Shown here: in pieces, positions 55,931 to 64,000 of the stretch | How the letters are laid out: each line of letters opens with the position of its first letter | How positions within the stretch are numbered: position 1 is the stretch's first letter | Assembly: GCF_001679785.1 (NCBI RefSeq) | Contig: NZ_CP016287.1 | Coordinates: forward strand, 682,001 to 746,000 | Length of the DNA stretch: 64,000 nt | Source: Rhizobium leguminosarum | GTDB lineage: Bacteria; Pseudomonadota; Alphaproteobacteria; Rhizobiales; Rhizobiaceae | Direction: 5' to 3' | The notes under the pieces: generated by a model | What the model was told of the DNA's origin: nothing | Database searches by the model: none | The model's input: the letters and a program-made list of their open reading frames with translations, nothing else | Made by a program: the position numbers and the translations under genes

Positions 55931-56851
55931 TCAACCGAGTGCCTGGCTGACGAGCGCATAGGTTTTCGGCTCGGGCGCCACCGCGCGTCCGGCAACCGGA
56001 AGCCAAGGGCCACCGAGCGACATGGTCGTCACGATATCGTAAACGGGAAGACCGCAGCGGGAAAGGAAATCGGAAAAAGCTCCGCCCTGCTCGCGTGTGT
56101 CGAGGCGCAGGAACGCTCCTGCGTGCTCGGCTGCATGCGGGCGGACGACGGCGATCGCGTCGGCGTCACTGCGCGCCACAACAGGACCGATGACATGGCC
56201 GCGCCCGAACCGCCGGCAAAGCGAGAAGGCCTCGATCCGGCCGGCGCGGCTCAACACGATGCCCTTGGAATTCGCCAGGAGCCGGGCCAGCAGCAGTTTA
56301 CGATCCGTACCGAAGGCCACACAATCCAATTCGGCGATCGCTTCCAGATCCCCAGCCTCCACGGCCCGTATCACGGCGCCGGACGGCGGATCCACATCCG
56401 GCGGCGATATCGCTTCGCCGTGGCATTGAAAGACCAGCGCCTCCCGAACAAAATTCAAGGATCGATAGAGACGGCGCGCTGCGCGCGTCGCATTCAACCC
56501 GAGGTTCCGCCCGGCGACCTGATTCAGCGCGTGCCCCATCAACCATTGCCCGGCGCCATTGGTTTGAAGACGCGGCGAGGTGATGACCATACCGACCGTG
56601 GCAAATTGCGCGTCATAGGGAAACCACATGGCAGAGCCCAGGATACGGCCGATGTCATCGATCGCCACGATGCCCTGGCCGAACTCCCGCAGGAACTGCC
56701 AGTCTTCGCCGCGATGCGGCCATGCGACGGTCATCGAAAGCGCGTGCAACTGGTCAAGGGCAACGCTGTCGATCCCGGCGATATGCGTCTCGAAACTATC
56801 GACGAACCTGGATTCGGATGTCAGTTCACTCACTCCCGCCCCCTGCTGCAT
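55931..56851 (-). CDS. GNAT-family N-acetyltransferase
   Basis: This 306-aa protein has the GNAT fold, with the acetyl-CoA site near QTNGAGQWLMGHAL and a second C-terminal acetyltransferase-like half. ATG 56851 begins the conserved core (about residue 25 starts ALDQLHALSMTVAWPHRG); the frame is open 141 codons further but that part looks non-coding and covers the divergent promoter. It diverges from the catabolic operon at 57.2 kb and could acetylate a substrate that the operon's first enzyme deacetylates. The gap from 56852 to 57157 should hold both promoters; I see no clear operator in it. Confidence 0.82.
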   Translation of the reverse strand: MQQGAGVSELTSESRFVDSFETHIAGIDSVALDQLHALSMTVAWPHRGEDWQFLREFGQGIVAIDDIGRILGSAMWFPYDAQFATVGMVITSPRLQTNGAGQWLMGHALNQVAGRNLGLNATRAARRLYRSLNFVREALVFQCHGEAISPPDVDPPSGAVIRAVEAGDLEAIAELDCVAFGTDRKLLLARLLANSKGIVLSRAGRIEAFSLCRRFGRGHVIGPVVARSDADAIAVVRPHAAEHAGAFLRLDTREQGGAFSDFLSRCGLPVYDIVTTMSLGGPWLPVAGRAVAPEPKTYALVSQALG

Positions 56852-57169
56852 TTTTTTGGCCAAGTCTGCGCCCGGAAACTTCTCCGCCCAGACTAGAACA
56901 GATCGTTCGATACAATTCACTGGTGAAGCCTGCGCAAACACAACAATCGACCAAATCCCGATGCGCTTTCGGCAAGTAACGCCTGCGCCTCCCTCTAGAC
57001 TCATTGACAGATCCAGCGGCCGGAGTCGCTGTTCACTGTGAGAGCCCGGAAATGTCACCTCCCTCAGCCCTGTTGCAAACACCTCTAACATCTCGCTGGG
57101 CCGAATTGTCGTTTCCGTCGGCGGCATGGCCGCCGTCTCGGCAGGCAGGGCCTGCTTGTGAGGTCGCTC

Positions 57170-58291
57170 ATGCCGGCCATTGAAACTCTCGAAAGGCTCG
57201 TTGGCTTCCCCTCCGTCGTTGGCACCCCGAACGGCGAGATCGTGGCATGGATCCGGCATTATCTGCAAAGCCACGGCGCCGTCGTCACGGAGCTTCCCGG
57301 CCCGGAGGGCGATCGCTCGAACCTCTTCGCCACAATCGGCCCAAAGGGGGAGCCGGGCTATATCCTCTCAGGCCATATGGACGTGGTCCCCGCCGCCGAA
57401 AGCGGTTGGACCAGCGACCCGTTTCGCCTGCGCGCCGAAGCGGACCGCCTCTACGGTCGCGGCGCCACGGATATGAAGGGCTTCCTGGCCGCGGTTCTCG
57501 CGGCCGTCCCCGCGCTGGCGGCCACACCGCTTCGCCGCCCCGTCCACCTTGCCTTTTCTTATGACGAGGAGGCCGGCTGCCGCGGCGTGCCGCACATGAT
57601 CGCCCGCCTGCCGGAGCTCTGTGCAACTCCGCTTGGCGCAATCATCGGCGAGCCGAGCGGCATGCGGGCGATCCGCGCCCACAAGGGCAAGGCCGCCGCC
57701 CGGCTGACGGTCAGGGGCCGGTCCGGCCACTCTTCGCGCCCGGACCAGGGACTGAACGCAATCCATGCCATCACCGACGTCCTGGCTTGCGCTACAGCCG
57801 AAGCCGAACGGCTCGTCTCCGGTCCGTTCGAGCCTGTCTTCGAACCGCCCTACTCCTCGCTTCAGGTCGGCACGCTGAAGGGCGGCCAGGCGGTCAACAT
57901 CATTCCCGACAGTTGCGAGGCCGAGTTCGAAGCGCGGGCTATTTCCGGCGTCGATCCGATCACGCTGCTGGCCCCACTGCGAGCGGCGGCCGAAGCGCTA
58001 TCGCGGCGAGGCTTTCAGATGGAATGGCGCGAACTCAGCGCCTATCCGGCGCTTTCGCTTGCCGCCGATGCGCCGCTTGCGGCGCTGCTCCGCGAACTGA
58101 CCGGCAGCGAGCCGCTCGCTGCCGTCAGCTACGGCACGGAGGCCGGCCTTTTCCAGCGCGCCGGCATCGATGCGATCATCTGCGGACCGGGCGACATCGG
58201 CCGCGCCCACAAGCCGGACGAATTCATCCTCGCCAGCGAACTGCTCGCCTGCCAGGCGATGGTCGAGGCGCTTGGCCGCCGCTGCACCTGA
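57170..58291 (+). CDS. M20 family deacetylase (acetylornithine deacetylase-like, ArgE)
   Basis: This 373-aa M20 metallohydrolase has the two-zinc ligands: SGHMDVVPA near residue 65, [13 protein letters not shown] near 100, YDEEAGCRG near 135 and RAHKPDEFI near the end. A dimerisation insert lies in the middle. ArgE-like enzymes remove N-acetyl groups. ATG 57170 has GAGG 6 nt upstream; GTG 57158 is an alternative. It is first in a six-gene operon with no arginine genes, so the natural substrate is probably another N-acyl amino compound. Confidence 0.88.
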   Translation: MPAIETLERLVGFPSVVGTPNGEIVAWIRHYLQSHGAVVTELPGPEGDRSNLFATIGPKGEPGYILSGHMDVVPAAESGWTSDPFRLRAEADRLYGRGATDMKGFLAAVLAAVPALAATPLRRPVHLAFSYDEEAGCRGVPHMIARLPELCATPLGAIIGEPSGMRAIRAHKGKAAARLTVRGRSGHSSRPDQGLNAIHAITDVLACATAEAERLVSGPFEPVFEPPYSSLQVGTLKGGQAVNIIPDSCEAEFEARAISGVDPITLLAPLRAAAEALSRRGFQMEWRELSAYPALSLAADAPLAALLRELTGSEPLAAVSYGTEAGLFQRAGIDAIICGPGDIGRAHKPDEFILASELLACQAMVEALGRRCT

Positions 58292-58317
58292 TGACATCGG
58301 ATCAAGGAGCCGACGCC

Positions 58318-59241
58318 ATGACCTTTCTCTTCAATTCCGATGCGAAGCGCGGCGCCATCTTCGCCGAAGCCTTCGCGCGCGAAATGCCCGACATTGCTTT
58401 CTCCATGGATCCCAAATCGGTCGAACCGGACGCCGTGCGCTACCTGATCACCTGGACCGTGCCGGATGATCTCGCACGCTATCGCAATCTCGAAATCCTG
58501 TTTTCGATCGGCGCCGGCATCGACCAGTTCCATATCGATGCGGTTCCGGCGTCGGTGAAGGTGGTGCGCATGGTCGAGGACGGCATTGTCAGGATGATGC
58601 AGGAATATGTGACGCTGGCAGTCCTTGCGCTGCATCGCGACCTGCCGGCCTATCTCGACCAGCAGCGGCGCCGGACCTGGCAGACGATCGCTTCTAGGCA
58701 GGCCTCGGAACGCCGCATCGCCGTGCTCGGCCTCGGCATGCTTGGCAGCGCCGTGCTCGAACGGTTGCAGCCCTTCGGCTTTCCGCTTTCGGGCTGGAGC
58801 CGCAACCCGCGCGAAATCAACGACATCCGATGCCTGAGCGGCCGGGACGGCCTCGACATTCTGCTTGCAACCACCGACATTCTCGTCTGCCTGCTGCCAC
58901 TGACGGACGAAACGCGCGGCTTCCTGAATGCCGAGCTTTTCGCCGGACTGCCGGCCGGCGCAGCACTCGTCCATGTCGGCCGCGGCCCTCAGCTCGACCA
59001 TCAGGCGCTCGTCGACGCGCTCGACGCCGGGCATCTCTCCGGCGCCGTCGTCGACGTCACCGATCCGGAGCCGCTGCCTGCGGACCACGCCTTCTGGAAC
59101 CATCCAAAGATACTGTTGACGCCGCATATTGCGAGCGTCACCCAGCCTGAAACCGCCGCGGCGGCCGTAATCGCCAACATCAAGCGGCACCAGGCGGGCC
59201 TCGATCCCATCGGTTTGGTCGATCGCAACCGCGGCTACTGA
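58318..59241 (+). CDS. D-2-hydroxyacid dehydrogenase (GhrA-like)
   Basis: This 307-aa D-2-hydroxyacid dehydrogenase has the Rossmann motif [13 protein letters not shown] near residue 140 and the catalytic region [14 protein letters not shown] near 260. GhrA reduces glyoxylate and hydroxypyruvate. AGGAG lies 8 nt before ATG 58318; the frame is open into the deacetylase gene but begins there. In this operon it could reduce a 2-oxo acid made from the amine. Confidence 0.9.
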   Translation: MTFLFNSDAKRGAIFAEAFAREMPDIAFSMDPKSVEPDAVRYLITWTVPDDLARYRNLEILFSIGAGIDQFHIDAVPASVKVVRMVEDGIVRMMQEYVTLAVLALHRDLPAYLDQQRRRTWQTIASRQASERRIAVLGLGMLGSAVLERLQPFGFPLSGWSRNPREINDIRCLSGRDGLDILLATTDILVCLLPLTDETRGFLNAELFAGLPAGAALVHVGRGPQLDHQALVDALDAGHLSGAVVDVTDPEPLPADHAFWNHPKILLTPHIASVTQPETAAAAVIANIKRHQAGLDPIGLVDRNRGY

Positions 59242-59266
59242 GTTCTCAACCTAGGAAAGCAAAATC

Positions 59267-59620
59267 ATGTCCCTCCTCAAGACGATCGACACCAACCCAT
59301 CCTTCGCGCCGCGCGAATCCGGCCCCCTGCCCGAACGGCTGATCTCGGGCAATCCTGCCTTCAAGACCTGGGCGCAGGACGTTGCTCGCGGCGAGACGGT
59401 TCATAGTGGCGTCTGGGAAGCGACACCCGGCGCGACGCGCTCGATTAAGGGTGAGACGTTCGAATTCTGCCATATCCTGTCCGGCCTGGTCGAACTCACG
59501 CCGGAAGGTGGTGAACCGGTAGTCTACAAGGCCGGCGACAGCTTCGTCATGAAGCCGGGCTTCGTTGGCGTCTGGAAGACGATCGAGACAGTGCGCAAGA
59601 TCTACGTCACCGTATCGTGA
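59267..59620 (+). CDS. Cupin-domain protein
   Basis: This 117-aa single cupin (DUF861-like) has the double-stranded beta-helix pattern with SGVWEATPGATRSIKGETFE and FCHILSGLVELTPEGGEP. Such small cupins can be isomerases or sensors. It lies 25 bp after the reductase gene. Confidence 0.85.
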   Translation: MSLLKTIDTNPSFAPRESGPLPERLISGNPAFKTWAQDVARGETVHSGVWEATPGATRSIKGETFEFCHILSGLVELTPEGGEPVVYKAGDSFVMKPGFVGVWKTIETVRKIYVTVS

Positions 59621-59750
59621 TGCCGACGCCGTAGATTTGACTGCGGCGGCGGCGAAAACGCAATTTTTCGCCGCTGCGGCATCGCCGGTCGATGCATGCT
59701 GCTCGCCTTCCCCGGTTAGGCTTGCCTCAGCCCCATCCCGAGGACATGCG

Positions 59751-61214
59751 ATGACACTTAGCTTCGATCCGAACACGATTTCCCTGCCCGTCGGACATTT
59801 CATCGGCGGCCGGCTGGTTCCGGCAGAAGCCGTCATCGACATGCATCGCCCATCCGACGGCAAGGCCTATGCCGGCTGCCCGCTGGCCGACGAGGCGCTT
59901 GTCGACCACGCCGTCGAAACCGCCAGAGAAGCGTTGAAGACGAGCAATTGGGGTGGTGTACGGCCGCGCGAGCGCACCGTGGTGCTGCAGCGCTGGGCGG
60001 ACCTGATCGAAGCCGAGGCGGAGACCCTCGCCAGGCTGGAAGCACTTTCCTCGACACGGCCCGTCGGTCATCTCGTCGCCGGCGATATCGCCGTCACCGC
60101 TGAGCAAATCCGCTTCTTTGCCGAATTCGCCGACAAGGAAGGCGGCGACCTGGTCCCGACTGACGATGCGAATTTCGGCATGATCATGACGGAACCCTAT
60201 GGCGTCGTCGGCGCCATCACGCCCTGGAATTTTCCCTTGTCCATGGCCGGCTGGAAGCTCGGCCCGGCGTTGGCGGCAGGTAATGCGGTGGTGTTGAAGC
60301 CATCGGAAATGACGCCGTTTTCGACGCTCTATCTCGCCGAACTTTCGGTGCGAGCCGGCCTGCCGGCCGGTCTCGTCAACATCGTGCTCGGCGACGGCCC
60401 GACCACCGGAAATGCGATCACCGGACATCCCGGCATCTCCAAGGTCAGCTTCACCGGCTCGACTGCGGCCGGCGCGGCAATCATGACCAACATCGCCCGC
60501 ACCGGCATAAAGCCGATGACGCTCGAACTCGGCGGCAAGAGCCCGCAGCTGGTCTTCGCCGATGCCGATCTCGAGCTTGCGGCAGGCGCAATCGCCGGCA
60601 GCATTCTCTACAACGCCGGTCAGGCCTGCGTTTGCGGATCCCGCCTGATCGTCGAGGCGAAGGTGGCGGACGCGCTCGCAGCCGCACTCGTCGAGAGGCT
60701 GGCGGCCATCCGCCCCGGCCCCACCTGGGACGAGGCGACCGATTATTCGCCCGTCATCTCCGAACGACAGATCGCCCGCATGGACGGCATCATCCGTGCC
60801 GCCATCGACGGTGGCGCCGAGTGCCTCACCGGTGGCCGCCGGCTCGCCCGCGAAGGTTATTTCTACGCACCGACCCTGATTTCGGGGGTGACGGCAACGT
60901 CGCCGGCGGTTCTGGAGGAAATCTTTGGACCGGTGCTGACCATTCAGACTTTCGAGGACGAGGAGGAAGCGCTGGGGCTCGCCGACCATCCGGCCTACGG
61001 GCTTGCCGCCGGCCTCTTCACCCGCGATCTCTCGCGTGCCATCCGCGTGACCCGCCGCCTGCAGGCCGGCACCGTCTGGGTCAACCGCTACGGCCGCTCA
61101 CGCGACCATATCCTGCCGACCGGCGGCTACAAGCAGTCCGGCATCGGCAAGGATCTCGGCCGCGACGCCTATCTCGCCAACCGCAAGAGCAAGAGTGTGC
61201 TCATCAGCCTGTGA
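59751..61214 (+). CDS. Aldehyde dehydrogenase
   Basis: This 487-aa NAD(P)-dependent aldehyde dehydrogenase has the N-site PWNFPLSMAGWKLGPALAAG, the catalytic Glu in TLELGGKSP near residue 260 and catalytic Cys in GQACVCGSR near 293. GAGG lies 7 nt before ATG 59751. It lies 130 bp after the cupin gene, and nothing else is seen in that gap. It would oxidise an aldehyde in the pathway. It is distinct from the dehydrogenase ending the operon. Confidence 0.92.
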   Translation: MTLSFDPNTISLPVGHFIGGRLVPAEAVIDMHRPSDGKAYAGCPLADEALVDHAVETAREALKTSNWGGVRPRERTVVLQRWADLIEAEAETLARLEALSSTRPVGHLVAGDIAVTAEQIRFFAEFADKEGGDLVPTDDANFGMIMTEPYGVVGAITPWNFPLSMAGWKLGPALAAGNAVVLKPSEMTPFSTLYLAELSVRAGLPAGLVNIVLGDGPTTGNAITGHPGISKVSFTGSTAAGAAIMTNIARTGIKPMTLELGGKSPQLVFADADLELAAGAIAGSILYNAGQACVCGSRLIVEAKVADALAAALVERLAAIRPGPTWDEATDYSPVISERQIARMDGIIRAAIDGGAECLTGGRRLAREGYFYAPTLISGVTATSPAVLEEIFGPVLTIQTFEDEEEALGLADHPAYGLAAGLFTRDLSRAIRVTRRLQAGTVWVNRYGRSRDHILPTGGYKQSGIGKDLGRDAYLANRKSKSVLISL

Positions 61215-61223
61215 GGATCTGCG

Positions 61224-62267
61224 ATGAAAACCTACAAAATCGCCCTTCTGCCCGGAGACGGCATCGGCCGCGACGTGACGGCAGCGGCCTGGGCCGTGCT
61301 TGAAAAGGCAGCTCGCCTGAACGGATTTTCTCTTGATGCAACCAGCTATCCCTGGTCCTGCGACTACTATCTGGAGAATGGCAGCATGATGCCCGCCGAT
61401 GGCATCGAAACGCTCAGATCCTTCGATGCCATCCTGCTCGGCGCCGTCGGCTGGCCTCGCAAAGTACCGGATTCGGTATCGCTGCACGGACTTCTGCTGC
61501 CGATCCGCAAGGCCTTCGTGCAATACGCCAATATCCGCCCGCACCGGTTGCTGCCGGGTGTGCAGGGGCCGTTGCGGTCCGCTGGCTTCGACATCCTCTG
61601 CATTCGTGAAAATACCGAGGGCGAATATTCCGGCGCCGGTGGCCGGGTCCACCAGGGCGCCGATAATGAGGTGGCGGTCGAGACCTCGATTTTCACCCGT
61701 ATGGGGGTCGAGCGCATCCTGCGCTTCGGCTTTGAGCAAGCACGGGCGCGACGCGGCAAGCTTGCCTCGGTGACGAAGTCCAACGCCCAGAAATATTCGA
61801 TGGTCTTCTGGGACGAGATCACCCAGAGGCTTTCCGCGGAATATCCCGATGTCGAGGTGACCAGCTACCATATCGACGCCATGGCCGCCCGCATGGTCAT
61901 GGCGCCTGATAGTCTCGACGTCGTGGTCGCCTCCAACCTGTTCGGCGATATCCTGACCGACCTCGGCGCCGCTATCCAGGGCGGGCTCGGTTTTGCCGCC
62001 TCCGCCAACATCAATCCCGATCGCTCAGCGCCATCGATGTTCGAACCGGTCCACGGCTCGGCGCCCGATATCGCCGATCTCGGCATCGCCAATCCGATCG
62101 CCGCCATCTGGTCGGGCGCAATGATGCTGGAGTATCTCGGAGAAGAGGCCGCCGCCGCAAGGGTGATGGCATCAATCGAGGCGACAACAGCACGCGGCAT
62201 CGGCGCAATTCCCGGCAAGGACAAGACCGACGCGATCACAGCATCGGTACTTTCGGCACTTGGCTGA
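61224..62267 (+). CDS. Tartrate dehydrogenase-like enzyme (isocitrate/isopropylmalate family)
   Basis: This 347-aa beta-decarboxylating dehydrogenase has RENTEGEYSG near residue 130, NLFGDILTDLGAAIQGGLG near 230 and EPVHGSAPDIA near 275. The family oxidises malate-like 2-hydroxy acids with NAD; TtuC-type enzymes act on tartrate or D-malate. It lies 9 nt after the aldehyde dehydrogenase gene. Confidence 0.9.
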   Translation: MKTYKIALLPGDGIGRDVTAAAWAVLEKAARLNGFSLDATSYPWSCDYYLENGSMMPADGIETLRSFDAILLGAVGWPRKVPDSVSLHGLLLPIRKAFVQYANIRPHRLLPGVQGPLRSAGFDILCIRENTEGEYSGAGGRVHQGADNEVAVETSIFTRMGVERILRFGFEQARARRGKLASVTKSNAQKYSMVFWDEITQRLSAEYPDVEVTSYHIDAMAARMVMAPDSLDVVVASNLFGDILTDLGAAIQGGLGFAASANINPDRSAPSMFEPVHGSAPDIADLGIANPIAAIWSGAMMLEYLGEEAAAARVMASIEATTARGIGAIPGKDKTDAITASVLSALG

Positions 62268-62282
62268 TCAATGGAGAACAGA

Positions 62283-63740
62283 ATGAACGGATTAAGGGAT
62301 AGCAGCCTGCTTCGCCAGCAGGGACTGATTGACGGAGAATGGCGCGGAGCTGAAACCGGGCGCACGATCGAGGTGATCGACCCCGCAACGCAGCATGTAC
62401 TGGGCACGGTGCCCGACATGGACGAAGCCGATACGAGGGCGGCAATCGCGGCGGCGGAAAAGGCCTTTGCTCCATGGCGCGCAAAGACCAATGCCGAACG
62501 CGGTGCGTTGCTGGAAGCCTGGCACGATCTGATGCTCGAAAATATCGAGGACTTGGCGCTGATCCTCACCCGTGAGCAGGGCAAGCCGCTGACGGAAGCG
62601 CGCGGTGAAATCCGCTACGGCGCCTCGTTCATCAAATGGTTTTCCGAGGAGGCGCGCCGCATCGGCGGAACGACCATTCCCTCGCCGACGGCGGATCGGC
62701 GGATCGTCGTTCTGAAGGAGCCCGTCGGCGTGTCGGCGATCATCACGCCGTGGAATTTTCCGAATGCGATGATCACCCGCAAGGTCGGGCCGGCCCTCGC
62801 CGCAGGCTGCACGGTCGTCGTCAAGCCATCGGACCTCACCCCTTATTCGGCGTTGGCGCTCGGCGTATTGGCGGAGCGCGCCGGCATCCCCAAGGGGGTG
62901 ATCAATATCGTCACCGGCATGCCGGCCGGCATCGGCGACGAACTAATGGCGAACCAGACGGTCCGCAAGATCTCTTTCACCGGCTCGACCCGCGTCGGCT
63001 CACTGCTGATGCGCGGCGCGGCCGACAGCATCAAGCGGCTCAGCCTCGAACTCGGCGGCAACGCACCCTTCATCGTCTTCGACGACGCCGATCTCGATCT
63101 TGCCGTGGAAGGCGCGATCGCATCGAAATTCCGCAATGGCGGGCAGACCTGCGTCTGCGCCAACCGGCTTCTCGTCCAGTCCAGCGTCTATGAGGCCTTT
63201 GCCGCCAAACTTTCCGCGCGCGTATCGGCCATGAAGGTCGGGGCCGGCACGGATGCCGGCACCGATATAGGGCCGATGATCAACAAGGCAGCGATCGAGA
63301 AGATCAAGCGTCATGTCGACGATGCTGTGGAAAAGGGAGCGAGGATCCTCGCCACAGCGGGTTCCGTGCCTGAAGGCGATCAATATGCGGTGCCGATGGT
63401 GCTCGGCGGTGCGACGACCGAGATGCAGCTTGCCAGCGAAGAGACCTTCGGACCCGTTGCCCCGCTTTTCCGTTTCGACAACGAGGACGAGGCGATCCGC
63501 ATCGCCAACGCCACGCCCTTCGGCCTTGCGGCCTATTTCTACACCGGAAGCCTGAAACGCTCCTGGCGTGTCGCCGAAGCACTGGAATTCGGGATGATTG
63601 GCCTGAACACAGGGGCGATCTCGACCGAGGTCGCTCCCTTCGGCGGCGTCAAACAATCCGGTCTTGGCCGCGAGGGCGCGCAGTGCGGCATCGAGGAATA
63701 TCTCGAAATGAAGAGCTTCCACATCGGCGGGCTCGCCTGA
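62283..63740 (+). CDS. Succinate-semialdehyde dehydrogenase-like enzyme (GabD family)
   Basis: This 485-aa aldehyde dehydrogenase has PWNFPNAMITRKVGPALAAG, SLELGGNAPFIVFDDADLD near residue 250 and catalytic Cys in GGQTCVCANR near 287. It matches GabD, which makes succinate. I chose ATG 62283 (GGAG 6 nt upstream); ATG 62271 sits before that site. It is the last gene of the operon. After it the sequence to 64000 holds one hairpin and no gene I can support. Confidence 0.92.
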   Translation: MNGLRDSSLLRQQGLIDGEWRGAETGRTIEVIDPATQHVLGTVPDMDEADTRAAIAAAEKAFAPWRAKTNAERGALLEAWHDLMLENIEDLALILTREQGKPLTEARGEIRYGASFIKWFSEEARRIGGTTIPSPTADRRIVVLKEPVGVSAIITPWNFPNAMITRKVGPALAAGCTVVVKPSDLTPYSALALGVLAERAGIPKGVINIVTGMPAGIGDELMANQTVRKISFTGSTRVGSLLMRGAADSIKRLSLELGGNAPFIVFDDADLDLAVEGAIASKFRNGGQTCVCANRLLVQSSVYEAFAAKLSARVSAMKVGAGTDAGTDIGPMINKAAIEKIKRHVDDAVEKGARILATAGSVPEGDQYAVPMVLGGATTEMQLASEETFGPVAPLFRFDNEDEAIRIANATPFGLAAYFYTGSLKRSWRVAEALEFGMIGLNTGAISTEVAPFGGVKQSGLGREGAQCGIEEYLEMKSFHIGGLA

Positions 63741-63758
63741 CTAAAGGAAAATAAAAGA

Positions 63759-63781
63759 GCGCCGGGACATCATCCCGGCGC
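63759..63781 (-). terminator. Hairpin at the end of the operon, read from the right
   Basis: A 9-bp stem, GCGCCGGGA / TCCCGGCGC around CATCA, is followed on the minus strand by TCTTTTATTTTCC. It therefore looks like a terminator for a leftward transcript entering from beyond the window and may also stop the rightward operon. Confidence 0.65.
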
Positions 63782-64000
63782 CGGATGATCGGAGCGACTT
63801 TCGATGCTCCTGCTGGAGCAACTCCGACACGTCGTTTTTAAGTACTCCGCAGCCTTTGGCGGATGCCTGCAAAATTACGGTGCCCAAACAACATTTCATT
63901 GACGCTGCTTTGACGGCAGGATGCTACGGCCGGTTTGCGAAGTTACGCAGAGGGATTTCAACCGGTTATGCTTCAGTTCGATCATCGTCATAGCATAGAT

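Noticed and set aside
63800..64000. Short minus-strand frame near the window end
   Set aside because: Only about 30 codons, no ribosome site or family signal; the gene this region may belong to lies outside the window.

Overview
The window looks like a stretch of a Rhizobium replicon of the R. leguminosarum / R. etli type. The evidence is high-GC coding DNA, many LacI/ABC sugar-uptake loci, a GroESL operon with a CIRCE-like element, rhizobial-type palindromic intergenic repeats, and families typical of Rhizobiaceae (DUF3422, DUF2934, DUF6522). I see no tRNA, rRNA, CRISPR array, phage or replication genes. Strain and replicon (chromosome or plasmid) cannot be fixed from sequence alone.

Layout. 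0-7.4 kb: a DUF900-type hydrolase lipoprotein, then an RND efflux operon with two lipoprotein adaptors and a divergent TetR regulator; a clear palindrome lies between them. 7.4-18.5 kb: pectin-type oligosaccharide locus 1. It has a LacI regulator, an operon of a large unrecognised toroid-like protein, GH105, GH28, ABC ATPase and two permeases, and a divergent solute-binding protein. Two identical 16-bp palindromes sit in the shared promoter. 18.7-25.9 kb: an accessory patch with DUF3422, a three-gene operon (ICMT-like methyltransferase, E2-type acyltransferase, SDR with a SEC-C tail), envelope lipoproteins, an L,D-transpeptidase and an SDR. It is bounded by gene debris: a chemoreceptor tail at 20.1 kb and an IS66-type transposase remnant at 25.3 kb. 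25.9-31.7 kb: fucoside locus 2, with a GH29 alpha-L-fucosidase, binding protein and two permeases (no ATPase of its own) and a divergent LacI gene, with AACCGGTT-core operators.

32-45.5 kb: a GntR/FCD regulator, an isochorismatase-like hydrolase followed by a GlxA/AraC gene broken by two in-frame stops, then uronan locus 3. Locus 3 has a heparinase II/III-type lyase and a discoidin-like protein on one strand, and permeases, GH88 unsaturated glucuronyl hydrolase, ATPase, YesL-like protein, binding protein and DUF2264 protein on the other. 45.5-47 kb: a RES/Xre toxin-antitoxin pair. 47.2-54.9 kb: small stress-type genes, an additional-looking groESL operon, an HPP-CBS membrane protein and a LysR regulator. 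55.9-63.7 kb: a divergent GNAT gene and a tight six-gene catabolic operon (M20 deacetylase, GhrA-like reductase, cupin, aldehyde dehydrogenase, tartrate dehydrogenase-like enzyme, succinate-semialdehyde dehydrogenase-like enzyme) whose substrate I cannot name.

The genes are mainly scavenging systems for plant or microbial polysaccharide fragments, each with its own regulator and uptake machine, mixed with envelope, efflux and stress functions. The best candidates for undescribed biology are uronan locus 3, the 840-aa protein of locus 1, the methyltransferase/acyltransferase/SDR-SEC-C operon, and the 57-64 kb catabolic operon.
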